Shown here: piece after piece, positions 11,239 through 21,125 of the stretch
How the letters are laid out: each line of letters begins with the position of its first letter
Numbering within the stretch: the first letter of the stretch is position 1
Notes under the pieces: model-generated
What the model was told of the DNA's origin: nothing
The model's database searches: none
The model's input: the letters and a program-made list of their open reading frames with translations, nothing else
Program-made: the position numbers and the translations under genes
Source: Rhynchopus euleeides
Lineage: Eukaryota; Euglenozoa; Diplonemea; Diplonemida; Diplonemidae
Direction: 5' to 3'
Length of the DNA: 64,000 nt
Assembly (NCBI GenBank): GCA_963210315.1
Contig: OY723300.1
Location: 186,001-250,000, forward strand

Positions 11239-12136
11239 ATTGAAACCAGAGCATTTTATAGGGGGTCTAAAGTGAGGCCAATCCTCACATTTAAGGAGAA
11301 AAAAAAAGATTTCCGGGAAAAATCCGGGGGGTGGAAAACTGGTGGCGGCTGGGCAGCCCCGCAGCTGAGAGTGGACTCATGCCCACAGACTGCGAGCAAC
11401 TTACCCGACCGTTTTTCTGTCCAGTTTCTTTGTCAAACCCCGAGAAAACGCAGGCCGCGAAGGGACGGACGTTCACTACCGTGGCCTCCGGCGGCTGGGG
11501 GGCTCCGCCCCCCAGACCCCCCTGTGCCGTATGCCTGTCTTTGTCACCCCAAACCCTTTGGGGTGACATCAGGGAATGGAATACAGGCCACCCTCGGGAC
11601 GCAGGCAGCGCACACAGAATCGTATGCCAGAGGAACAGATGCTCACTACCGTGGCCTCCGGCGGCTGGGGGGCTTCGCCCCCCAGACCCCCCTATGCTGT
11701 ATACCTGTACCCAAACCCTTTCAGGTTACATCAGGGAATAGACTGCAGGCCACCCTCAGTAGCCTCAGGAGGACGCAGCAGCTCATGCAGAATCTGTACG
11801 CGCAAGGAACAGCCCGGAAAAAGCAGATGTTCACTACCGTGGCCTCCGGCGGCTGGGGGGCTCCGCCCCCCAGACCCCCCTGTGGCATGTGCCTGTATTG
11901 TATCCAAGTCCTTGCGCGCCTGGGTCTGCGGAAATCGGCCCCGAAATCTATTTTTTGGACTAACCTCCGGCACCCGAGGCTGGACCCGATCACTGATCCC
12001 TGAGAGAGGAACCGGGAGGTGACCCATTCACCACAAGTCTCGCTTGCCGGGGGGTCCGTCAAAAAATCGGGGAACGCCTCACATTTAAGCCCAAATGAGC
12101 GTAGATTTCGCCCCTATAAAATGCCCTGATTGAAAC
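11239..12136 (+). mobile_element. hAT-type MITE with exact 8-bp target duplication
   Basis: The element spans 11247-12128 (882 bp). Its ends CAGAGCATTTTATAGGGG and the reverse complement of CCCCTATAAAATGCCCTG differ by one base. The flanking octamer ATTGAAAC is present on both sides (11239-11246 and 12129-12136). An 8-bp duplication with ends that begin CAGRG is the hAT signature. There is no transposase frame; the interior is three copies of a hairpin module, so the element is non-autonomous. Confidence 0.85.
11471..11895 (+). repeat. three tandem copies of the GGCGGCTGGGGGGC hairpin module
   Basis: Copies start near 11472, 11642 and 11829. Each begins CACTACCGTGGCCTCCGGCG, continues into a G-run/CTCCGC/C-run hairpin and ends in CAGACCCCCC. 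They are spaced about 175-185 bp apart with diverged linker sequence. The same module occurs at 29.1-29.3 kb and 48.7-48.9 kb. Confidence 0.85.
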
Positions 12137-13186
12137 TGCCAAAAAAAAAGAAGAAACCCCACCAGCTCAGCAGAACAACGCAACACACACACGTTAGGAA
12201 AATACCCCCCCCCCCCCACCTCCCCCCACACACATGCCCAACTTACCCACACCTGCTCCCATACTCACATAACATCTCAACCACCCATCCGTATGCAGGA
12301 CTCTGCTTCTTCTTTTCTCTTCTATTCCTCCAGGATTGAATGATGTTGCATCTCTCTTGACAATGTGTTGCAGCATGACCAACACCAGGCCGGTTGAGAT
12401 GAAATCGTTGCATCGGGAGGGGAGGATATATCCAACATCACACACGTGACTGCATGCTGGGATTCACTCCCGACGTCCAAAAGAGGCTCGGGAGGAGGCA
12501 AAGAATAGACTTAACGGCAGGCCCGCTTCTCACGTTGCATACCCTAGTGGACACCCCGCGATGCAAGCACGCCAGCAAACCAACCTACAATACGAAAGAG
12601 AGTGAGATGGTGTGAGTTTTTTCTTCGAATTCCTTCACATGGATGGGCACACTTTAAAGCATGCGAGAGGGGGTGTGGGGTGTGTGTGTGTGCACTTCTG
12701 TAACAGGAATAGTTTGGTTTTTTTTCGCATTTTTTTTGGCAGAGTGGGACGGGTCAAAAGAAAACACACCAAGCACTCTCTTGGGCTGCAGGCCCCAACA
12801 CACACACACACACCCTACCCGCATGGAACAAGGAAACACGGGGCTCACAGGGAAGATGGGCAGTTGGGTGTGTGTGTGTATGTGTAGGGTCTACATAAGG
12901 CGCAGCCGACAAGACCCCTGCGACCCAGCGCGCGCGCTGCCTTTTTGCTGACCCCCTCCCTCCACCCCCCCCGCCCTCCCCCCCATCCCCACCACACAGC
13001 ACACACACGCACACACTCTCTCTCTGTCTCTCTCTCTCTCTGTCTCCTCCTCTCACACACACCCACCCCACACCCCCAGCCCCAGCCCCAGCCCCTCCCG
13101 CTATGCAGGACTGTTGTGGACTCAACCCCTAAGCGCGCCTGCCTTCTCCCTTCTTCCCTCTCCTTTCACCTCTTCCGCCTACACCA
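12137..13186. other. spacer with CA, CT and poly-C microsatellites
   Basis: No gene was recognised. There is a poly-C run at about 12206-12217, a CA run at about 12800-12812, and a pyrimidine-rich block with (CT)n at about 12957-13110 lying just beyond the 3' end of the next minus-strand gene. The frames here are microsatellite translations. Confidence 0.5.
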
Positions 13187-16156
13187 CTAGGTAGTCGTAT
13201 TGAACTGGTCCTTCATCGCCTGATACCTCGCAAGGTCACCCACGGTGATGGAGGGGCCAGACGCCTTCCTTGCCTCCACGAGATGCTCTTGGGACACAAC
13301 GATCGACGCGAGGCGGTCGGCATCCCCTCCACCGGCCGCTGTGTCGCCACCACCACCACCAGCAGCAGCATCCTCTGAGTCGGTGTCGCCAGGGTCAGCA
13401 TCCTCAGCCGCCTCCATCTCGGAACGCTGCTGCTCGACGGAGGCGACGAGGTCATTCACCTTCTCCCGCATTGCAATCATCAGTGCCTCTGTGGTGAGCG
13501 CATACAGGTCTGCCCCGGAATACGTCTTCGGCATCCCGGAAGCCAGGTCATGCAGGTCCACATCCGGTGCGACATTCATCTTCCGCGTCTGCGCCTTGAG
13601 GATCGTCGCCTGCTCTGCGGTGTTCGACGCCACTCCGAGGTAGACACACCGATCAAACCGCCCCGGCCGCAGCAGCGACTGGTCGATAAGGTCAGGCCTG
13701 TTGGTCGCCCCGATGATGAACACAAAGCTGTCTGGGTCACCCCCGAGGCTGTCCACCTCTGTGAGCAGCTGTGCCACAATCCTGTCCATCACCCCGCCCG
13801 AATCGCCCTTTGCGCCCCTGTTGGGCACCAGGGCATCCAGCTCGTCGAAGAAGATGACGCAGGGCGCGGCACGCCTCGCCTTGGCAAACAGCTCGCGGAT
13901 ATTCCTCTCACTCTCCCCGACGTACATGTTGAGCATCTCAGGCCCCTTCACGCTGATGAAGTTCAGCCCACACTCCGTGGCAACACCCTTTGCAAGGAGG
14001 GTCTTCCCACAGCCGGGGGGGCCGTAAAGCAGAATCCCGGTCCGCGCCTTCAGTCCCGAGTCTTTAAAGAGCTGCGGCTGCGACAGGGGGAGGTGGATGC
14101 ACTCCAGGATCTCCTCCTTCGCCTCCTTCAGACCCCCGATGTCTTTCCAGGACACCTTCTGCACGTTTGTCGACACGTTGAGCTGGTGCGCCTTGCTGTA
14201 CGCCGACACCGCTGCGGTGAAGTCTGAATGCTCCACCAGGAGATGCCCGGGGAAGTCACCACCACCGCCACCACCCTCTTCACCAACCAACCCCTGCACC
14301 CTCATCCCAGCCTCCTTCACCGCAGCGCTGCAGATCTGCCTCAGGGAGAGCAGGGTCATGCCAGCCGTGAGCTTCGCAAAGGAGCCTCCTGTGACAGACT
14401 TGCTGACTGCGATGTTTGGGGCGACGTGCTTCTCGAAGAAAACAGATCTCTCCGGGGCTGAGGGGGGCCCCACCTGGATCGACTTCTGGAAGAACGCCGC
14501 GAAGTCGGAGGGGAGGGTTCCGGAAAGCGTCGCGGCGCAGCAGAGGATGCAGCCGTGGGGGAGTGCCTCCAGCGCGTCGGTCAGCCGGGAGAGGAAATAC
14601 ATGGAGGAGCTGCCCTGCCCGCCCTCCGGCGCGTCGGGTGTCCCGGAAGCTGCGCCCGGGGCTTCCGTCGCGCCGAACAGAGCCTCGACGTCGCGGATGA
14701 AGAGCACCGTCGGAGGGGACCTCCCCGCAATCCCGATGAGCTTCTCGACATCCGATTTGTCGACAACCGTTGCGGACTTCTCGAGGAGGTGGCACCCCAG
14801 CCTCCGCGCAGCGAGCTGCACCGCCAGGGCCCCCCCGTTCTGCAGTATCCCTGCAGCATCACCCTCATCCCCTGTGAGGAGCAGCGTGCCGCTGTATGCC
14901 GACCCGCCAGCCTCTGCGGCACCCAGAATCTTCCCGAAGAACTCCACCACCTCTGTGTAGAGGCCCAGCCCAGCGCACAGAGCGGCCGGTGTTGCGGAGG
15001 CGGCATCTGGGAGGATGCTGCACCCGCCGTCGTCCCCGAAGGGGAGGGTGGATGCGCCGCGCCGGGGGACCGGCGTGGTGAGCAAGGCGAGCTCCGTGAC
15101 ACCCTTCTTGAAGACGAAGGGTGTGTCGTTGAGGAGCTCGCCGCCCTTCCCAGCCTTGGTGACGACGAGGAGGACGGAGGGGGGCATGGGGGTCGCGTTC
15201 CCCTCGGTGAGCCTGTCGAAGTCGAGGGCGGCGAGCGCAGGGAGGTCCGCCTCGCTGCACGGCAGGGGGATGGTCAGCAGGTCCTGCAGGTGCATCAGCG
15301 GCGCGGCACACCCTGCAAAATGCCTCTCCAGGGCTGCGTCGAACAGCCCCGGGAAACCCTCCAGCACGCTCTGATAGGGCACTGCGGCAGGGCGGATCTC
15401 CACCCAATCCGCAATGGGGAGCGACGCCTGCGGCACCACCTCTGCGAGTGTCACAGGGGCAGCTGTGGCAGCTGTGGTCGTAGCAAGCCCCTGAGGGCCG
15501 CCGTGTGGGAATGCGTTGGAGAACAGCTCCCCTCCGACGCGGATGGCATCGCATGGGGGCTGTGATGCGGCAGCCGGGGCGATCCACACGCGCAGGCCGC
15601 GGCAGGCGCCGGAGTAGGGTGCGTCAGAGGTGGTGGAGGTGTCGGTGCCCTTCACCATAGCGATGCTCCCGTTCCGCATCTGGTGCCGCAGCGCGGTCTG
15701 CGCAGAGATGATCCCGTCCGTCAGAGGGTTCCACCCCTCGGGCGTGCCTGCCGCTGACACTGCCTCCTCTGCGGCGCTGCCGGGTCTGCCGCAGAACTGC
15801 GGCACCCAGGCGCCGTGGTCTGTCGACAGCTGGAGGGGCGGCAGCGGCTTCAGCAGCGGCTGCAGCCTGCAGAAGGGGCTCAGGCGGAGCAGGCCTTCCG
15901 TGTCGAGAGGGGTGGCGGCGGCGGTGGTGGCGGCGGCTGCGGGCAGTGCGTATCCCTCGTTGTGCACGGTGAGGATGACCGTGGCCTCGCCAATCACACC
16001 TGCGGTGAAGGGGGCGCATTCGACAACATGCGCCTCGAGGCATGTGCCGCCTGTCCCCACCGCCATGCCGCACATCGCTTGCTGGTCTGCCTCAGACTTC
16101 ACACGCCGGAAGGCATCCTCGGTGGTGCACACAAGCACCACGCGTGTCAGCTCCAT
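13187..16156 (-). CDS. PEX6: PEX6-like peroxisomal AAA ATPase
   Basis: This 989-residue protein is close to the usual PEX6 length. The second AAA module is complete: Walker A GPPGCGKT near residue 709, the conserved VKGPEMLNMYVGESE stretch, Walker B VIFFDELDAL near residue 765, and the second region of homology ATNRPDLIDQSLLRPGRFDR near 815-834. The VKGPE-LNMYVGESE and GDSGGVMDR strings are characteristic of PEX6. The first AAA module (about 415-480) has GDEGDAAG where a Walker A would be and FIRDVEALFG where Walker B would be, so it is degenerate, as is usual in PEX6. With PEX1 it forms the complex that extracts ubiquitinated PEX5 from the peroxisomal membrane. The start is the ATG of MELTRVV; the frame is open upstream only through a GTG. 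It implies that the organism has peroxisomes or glycosomes. Confidence 0.9.
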   Translation of the reverse strand: MELTRVVLVCTTEDAFRRVKSEADQQAMCGMAVGTGGTCLEAHVVECAPFTAGVIGEATVILTVHNEGYALPAAAATTAAATPLDTEGLLRLSPFCRLQPLLKPLPPLQLSTDHGAWVPQFCGRPGSAAEEAVSAAGTPEGWNPLTDGIISAQTALRHQMRNGSIAMVKGTDTSTTSDAPYSGACRGLRVWIAPAAASQPPCDAIRVGGELFSNAFPHGGPQGLATTTAATAAPVTLAEVVPQASLPIADWVEIRPAAVPYQSVLEGFPGLFDAALERHFAGCAAPLMHLQDLLTIPLPCSEADLPALAALDFDRLTEGNATPMPPSVLLVVTKAGKGGELLNDTPFVFKKGVTELALLTTPVPRRGASTLPFGDDGGCSILPDAASATPAALCAGLGLYTEVVEFFGKILGAAEAGGSAYSGTLLLTGDEGDAAGILQNGGALAVQLAARRLGCHLLEKSATVVDKSDVEKLIGIAGRSPPTVLFIRDVEALFGATEAPGAASGTPDAPEGGQGSSSMYFLSRLTDALEALPHGCILCCAATLSGTLPSDFAAFFQKSIQVGPPSAPERSVFFEKHVAPNIAVSKSVTGGSFAKLTAGMTLLSLRQICSAAVKEAGMRVQGLVGEEGGGGGGDFPGHLLVEHSDFTAAVSAYSKAHQLNVSTNVQKVSWKDIGGLKEAKEEILECIHLPLSQPQLFKDSGLKARTGILLYGPPGCGKTLLAKGVATECGLNFISVKGPEMLNMYVGESERNIRELFAKARRAAPCVIFFDELDALVPNRGAKGDSGGVMDRIVAQLLTEVDSLGGDPDSFVFIIGATNRPDLIDQSLLRPGRFDRCVYLGVASNTAEQATILKAQTRKMNVAPDVDLHDLASGMPKTYSGADLYALTTEALMIAMREKVNDLVASVEQQRSEMEAAEDADPGDTDSEDAAAGGGGGDTAAGGGDADRLASIVVSQEHLVEARKASGPSITVGDLARYQAMKDQFNTTT

Positions 16157-16702
16157 TGTGGGAGAGAGCACAGCCCGGGTGCCCCTGCCCCTGTGTGCGT
16201 CTGGGTGTCACACACGACACGCCCCAGCTACAGCTGCAGCCTCCTGGGTGGGTGTGGAGGGTGTGTGGGGGGGCGGGGATGGGGTGATGCAGCAGAGAAC
16301 AGCGGGGGGTGTGGTACCCAAGTCGAAGCGGGTTCAGCTCGCATTGCATGCGCCCTATTCTTTACTCTGCCATGGATGCGCTCGCGGGCTCTCGAGATGC
16401 GTCAGGACGAGTAGGTCGCGAAAAGAAAGTCCAAGGGCGGTACGATAGGCATCACTGCACCAGAACAAGGCAAAGGAGTGAGGGAGGGGGGGGGGGGGTG
16501 GGTGGGGGGAGGGGGACGCTTTTTGGATGACCTCACCAGATGCCGTATGCTATCCGGGTCAAGATGTGGCAGGGCACGAAACTCCCGGTGCGATGGGGGC
16601 AAGGAACCCGGTTTGCTGCACGCCTGCCGGGGCGGTGAGAGAGGGGAAGGGGAAGGGGTTACCTGTCCCCACGTTAGTCGGAAATGCCGGGGGGGGGGGG
16701 GG
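16157..16702. other. spacer with poly-G runs
   Basis: No gene. It contains G-rich tracts at about 16480-16515 and 16688-16702, the second bordering the next mobile element. It includes the 5' flank of PEX6. Confidence 0.45.
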
Positions 16703-17854
16703 TAGGGGGGGTCAAATGCCACCCTTTTACGTGGACAAACACGATTTTTCAAAAACCCGGCGCAGAGGCCCCAAAGCCCCCGTAAACCCTCCGAACCCCC
16801 CCAGATCGGTCCGGAAACCCATCGAACCCCACTTTTCCACCATTCCGGGCACCTCAGGTGCCCGAATTGGGGTACCTAAATTTTGTGCCACCGTTTGGTA
16901 CCGGACAGTGCCACTGTGTGGGAGGTTGGAAAAGAAAATGCCCCAACACACCACATCTGAGGGTTGCAATGCATGTTGCTTGCCAACCACGTCATCCGGT
17001 GGGTGTCAGGCGCTATGTAGGTGGCATTAGCCAGGTCTTCGATGAGTTCTGGCTTGTATATGTACCTCCCTGCCACCATGCACCGGGAGGCTGCCTGTAG
17101 GTACGGAACAAGTCCAGATGGTCGTGTGATTCCTGTGCAGCAGTGCTCCACAACCGGGATGTGTTGACAACGACTGTTGCAACACGAGCTGTACATTCCG
17201 GGAACACACGAAGTGCGCTGTCGTGGTACCCATTGTGCCAGAATTGGTAGTTGCTGCGGTCTACTTTGCCTGGCCCAAGAGCACTGGTACTGAACGGTGC
17301 AATATGCGTGGCGAGGTGAATACAACGGAAGCGCGCAAAGTCAATACAGCTCTCGGATGGCGGGTGGTGGTGCCACTAGTGTGTGACGTTCACTCGAGGA
17401 TACAACGCATCACAATGAATCAGCAACCGTGGACCGAGTACAATACGCTCTCTGTGGCTGGTGTGGGGGACAAAGGCAGTGCCTGTGCCGCAGGCAGGGA
17501 GGTACATATACAAGCCAGAACACATCGAAGACCTGGCTCATGCCACCTACATAGCGCCTGACACCCACCGGATGACGTGGTTGGCAAGCAACATGCATTG
17601 CAACCCTCAGATGTGGTGTGTTGGGGCATTTTCTTTTCCAACCTCCCACACAGTGGCACTGTCCGGTACCAAACGGTGGCACAAAATTTAGGTACCCCAA
17701 TTCGGGCACCTGAGGTGCCCGGAATGGTGGAAAAGTGGGGTTCGATGGGTTTCCGGACCGATCTGGGGGGGTTTGGAGGGTTTACGGGGGCTTTGGGGCC
17801 TCTGCGCCGGTTTTTTGAAAAATCGTGTTTGTCACCCCCATTTGACCCCCCCTA
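16703..17854 (+). mobile_element. 1.15-kb foldback element (MITE) with TA duplication
   Basis: The two arms, 16705-17076 and 17493-17852, are near-identical inverted copies, so the same peptide frame appears on opposite strands. The outer ends read TA-GGGGGGGTCAAATG and CATTTGACCCCCCC-TA, giving a 2-bp TA duplication as in Tc1/mariner-type insertion. A loop of about 415 bp separates the arms and holds no transposase. The left arm has about 13 extra bases near 16719. It is non-autonomous. Confidence 0.85.
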
Positions 17855-18553
17855 GGGGGGGGGGGGTTGCCTGGGTTACCTCGGAAAGCGTATTCAGTTC
17901 GCTTTATGGTAGAGGCACCCTGCCGCCCAGCAACCGTAAAGAACATCAGCTCCGAACTACTTTTCGCAGAGCGCAATCCACCCCATGTGTAGAGGCGTTG
18001 GGACTGGAAAGAGGAGTCCGGCGATCGAAGAGGAGAGGAAACACGGCACGACACAACACGACATGGCAAACCCGCCGCACCGTCATACTGATGTGAAGTC
18101 GGGTTTGGCAGCAAAATGGACCCACGGCCCCACTCAAAACATGGCCACCCAGGACCAACACATGAGGCTCGTTGCAAAATCATTTTTTGCACCAGTGTAG
18201 AAACACACCAAGCACCACCCTGTCTGTCGATGCGGCCCTGGGGACCGCACCCACATGTTGATAAGACATTATTTTTTCCCTGCTCAGGAGTGTAGAGAAC
18301 GTTGATCAACCTGCCCCTTTGATGCAACCTCAACTGTAAACACAACACGCAAGACCTCCCGAGGGGCCAGCCCACACACCCACACACTGTGGCCCTTTCA
18401 GAGCAGACCAGAGCACTCACGACGTTTCGCAACAGGGCTAGTGCGAACAAAACGTGAGAGTGTCCACTCTTCATGCCGTCCGGTTTGAAGCTTTGCAACG
18501 GCTATGCTTGAATCCACTGGCTACACCGGGTGCCCCGAGATTCACACCACTTC
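17855..18553. other. spacer with no recognised feature
   Basis: About 700 bp that form the 3' flank of the next minus-strand gene. No gene or repeat was recognised; the frames are short and unlike proteins. Confidence 0.4.
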
Positions 18554-19855
18554 TCACACCCGAGGCATCCCCAGGTCTGACGGGTTGGGGAAGTGGTCCT
18601 CGAGGAAAGCGGTGAGCTGATCCACAAAGTACTGCTGGATGCCCACGGGGCACAGCGGGAAGAGGTAGCAGACGAACCACACCCACCGCGCAGCCCCCCC
18701 GGCGGTGTACTCCCGCCAGACAGCCTCGGCACTCGGGGGCACGACGCCCTTCGCCTCGAGGCGCCCCACGAGCGCCTTGTGGTACACCTCCACCAAGTGC
18801 CTCTCATTCGCCTTCCGCGCCTTCGGCTCAGGGTTGGACACCATAAACTGCCCCAGCTCCTGGGGGCCCGACCCGAGCCCCACCATCTCGAAGTCGAGCA
18901 GCTTGATGGGCACACCGCTACCCCCGCTTGTGGAGTAGAACATATTCCCCGCGTACAAGTCCCCGTGCACCACGGTCCACCCGTCTGCAAAGATCTTGCG
19001 GTACTCCGCATAGTCGATCTTCCCGAGAGACGACTCGATGCAGTCGATGAAGTGCTGCGTCAGCTTCATCTCAGGCTCCGCCTTAGAGATCACATTCTCC
19101 TTCGCCCACTCCCACCCCTTCCTGGCCTCCTCCATGGAATGCACCCAGGGCTCCGGCGGGGTGGCAGCGTCTCCCCCGCTCAGCTCCGGCAGCACCCACG
19201 GCACGGCGCGGAGCATCCCCTTCCACGACTCCGCAGTGGCAACGTCACCCCAGAAGTGCCCGTGCAGGTTGGCGGAGATCTCGAAGGCCTGCCGGCACAT
19301 GTCGAGCTCAGAGACCCCGCCGCATTCCTGGCGGATGCGGGCAACGGAGGCAGGCGGGTGGAGGGGTGTGAGGACAGGGTGCCCCCCGACGGCGTTCGAC
19401 GTGTCGTAGTCGATGAGGTGGCCGCATTGGTAGCCCGTCAGGCGCTCGAGGATGAGGAGCTTTGCGCCTGTCGCCATGTCGCCCGACGCGTAGTAGCACC
19501 GCGGGACATAGGGTGCAAGGGAGGCGATGGCGCTGTTGGCAGCAGGCGTGTTGGCAGGGTCCTGCCCAGGCGTGGCGGTGGCGAAGTGCTTCAGGAAAAG
19601 GCCTTCTCTCGCGAGGCCAAATCCACGTGATTTTTCCAGCGCCTCAGCACCGATGACGGTCTTCACGATGTACTCCCGGGGGCCTGCGGCATCGGTCAGG
19701 CGCAGGAGGTACATCGCACAGCTGAGGCCGCCCTTGCCGCTGAAGTCTTCGATGTCGACGCTGGTTCCGGTGAAACCAGATTCGCCGTCAACATGGTCCC
19801 GCACCCACTCTGGGGTCAGCAGCGCAGTGAGCTCGGCAGGAATAGCAGGAGGCAT
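18554..19855 (-). CDS. kinase-fold phosphotransferase (APH/CHK-like)
   Basis: A 433-residue protein from ATG (MPPAIPAEL). It has the aminoglycoside-phosphotransferase/choline-kinase fold: the catalytic loop VVHGDLYAGNMFY near residue 293 and the metal-binding LLDFEMVG near 321 (DFE in place of DFG, common in this superfamily). An N-terminal lobe carries SCAMYLLRLTD and EYIVKTVI strands with a candidate nucleotide-binding Lys. The spacing matches the CHK/EcKinase-like and APH families, which phosphorylate small hydroxyl compounds. The substrate cannot be told from sequence. No signal peptide or membrane segment was seen. Its upstream 89 bp are shared with the transglutaminase gene. Confidence 0.75.
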   Translation of the reverse strand: MPPAIPAELTALLTPEWVRDHVDGESGFTGTSVDIEDFSGKGGLSCAMYLLRLTDAAGPREYIVKTVIGAEALEKSRGFGLAREGLFLKHFATATPGQDPANTPAANSAIASLAPYVPRCYYASGDMATGAKLLILERLTGYQCGHLIDYDTSNAVGGHPVLTPLHPPASVARIRQECGGVSELDMCRQAFEISANLHGHFWGDVATAESWKGMLRAVPWVLPELSGGDAATPPEPWVHSMEEARKGWEWAKENVISKAEPEMKLTQHFIDCIESSLGKIDYAEYRKIFADGWTVVHGDLYAGNMFYSTSGGSGVPIKLLDFEMVGLGSGPQELGQFMVSNPEPKARKANERHLVEVYHKALVGRLEAKGVVPPSAEAVWREYTAGGAARWVWFVCYLFPLCPVGIQQYFVDQLTAFLEDHFPNPSDLGMPRV

Positions 19856-19941
19856 GCCGAAGGCGAAGGGGGGCGGGGGTGGGGAGGGAGGCGGCCTGGG
19901 GGTGGTGGTGGTGCAAGGAGCTCGGGAGCGAACAGAACGGA

Positions 19942-20030
19942 GAGCGTGTGCCAAGGGACAGGTCAAAAGGGCTGAAGCAGGGGCGGGGTGGGGCTGGGGT
20001 GAGGGGCGCGTATCCTCTCGTCTCGGATAT
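19942..20030 (-). promoter_or_regulatory. 89-bp block shared with another gene's 5' flank, copy 1
   Basis: Starting 87 bp before the kinase-fold gene's ATG, this block is identical to 23137-23225 except for one base (G at the first copy, A at the second, in GCTRAAGCAGG). On the sense strand it is a pyrimidine-rich tract with CCCCTGCTTYAG followed by CCCTTTTGACC, so it could supply a splice acceptor or promoter. It is placed similarly before two unrelated genes. Confidence 0.6.
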
Positions 20031-21125
20031 GGGTTTCTGATTGCCAACGAGGCGATTCCATGTTGGTCGCACTGAGCTGCCCTTTGAGCTTGAACCAGCG
20101 CGCACACACACACAGGCGTGTGTCGGGTTTTTCTGTGGGGTTGACCCCCGCCATCCCCACACTGCCTATGCCACACCGCGGGATACAGCCGCACACTGCC
20201 TCCGCTGCAGGGGCTGCCGCACTCGGGAAACTCGTGTCCCGTTACTACGGCAGCCCTGCAGTGTGGCTGTCTGCGTCTGTTTAATCCCAACCTGGCTCGG
20301 CGTGATGGGGGTGGCGGTTTGTGGTGCACACGCATCTCCTACTGCAGCTTCTGCTGCCGGGAACGGTCTGGTGTGTGTTCCGGCAACGCCGAGCAGAGAC
20401 AGATGGTGCACAGGAATGAAATGGGAGGGGGTTTGCGATAGTAAACTAAATTGGATTGGGTGGAGAGCCGCCGTCTTCTTTTTATCACGTCGAGGCTGCC
20501 CCATTTGGGGGAGCAACGGCAGGAATGACAGTCCAAGAAGAGGGGGCCAAACAGGAAAAGAAAGAAAGAAATGCAAAGTCAAAAGTCAAATCAAATCGTC
20601 ACAAGATGAGGAGAGAGGATCTTCTTTGGAAGGCATCTCTGACACATGTAAAAAAAATGGATACCGACGGCGCGCGAGCAAAGTAACGCCAACGCCATAG
20701 ACATCGGCATGAGGCATCGTCACATCACAGTTCGTTGAACCGCCCGTAATGATCTGGCGGGGTGCCCGAAGCGCATGCCCGCCAATCAAACACGAGGGCC
20801 AGCCCAGCAGCGCAGAAGCCACTCTGGTATATTACTGAACTGGCGGGGCAAAATGAAATATCATGCGGTCTTGATTTGGATTTGGAATGCGATTTGTATC
20901 TGCATTCATTTGATGGTTGATCCGCACAACAACAAAACAGCAACAACAAAATATGCGAGAGAGAAAAGGGGATCCAAAAGGTATCCGTGCGCACAACAAG
21001 CGTGGCCGCGCCTCTCAGCACCACTTGGTTGCGCACCCCCTGCCGGCTCCTTCGCCCCTCCAAAGAAAGAGGATAAAAAAGGGGAAGAGAAAAGGGGAGC
21101 ACCTGCCTTCCCCTTCTCCTTCTTC
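20031..21125. other. spacer with no recognised feature
   Basis: About 1.1 kb between the 3' end of the transglutaminase gene and the shared block. It is AT-richer at 20400-20960 than the neighbouring genes. No gene, RNA or repeat was recognised. Confidence 0.4.

Noticed and set aside
16727..17855. Two near-identical frames on opposite strands that begin MVGKQHALQPSD
   Set aside because: Both lie in the inverted arms of the foldback element and are copies of each other. There is no conserved domain or transposase feature.
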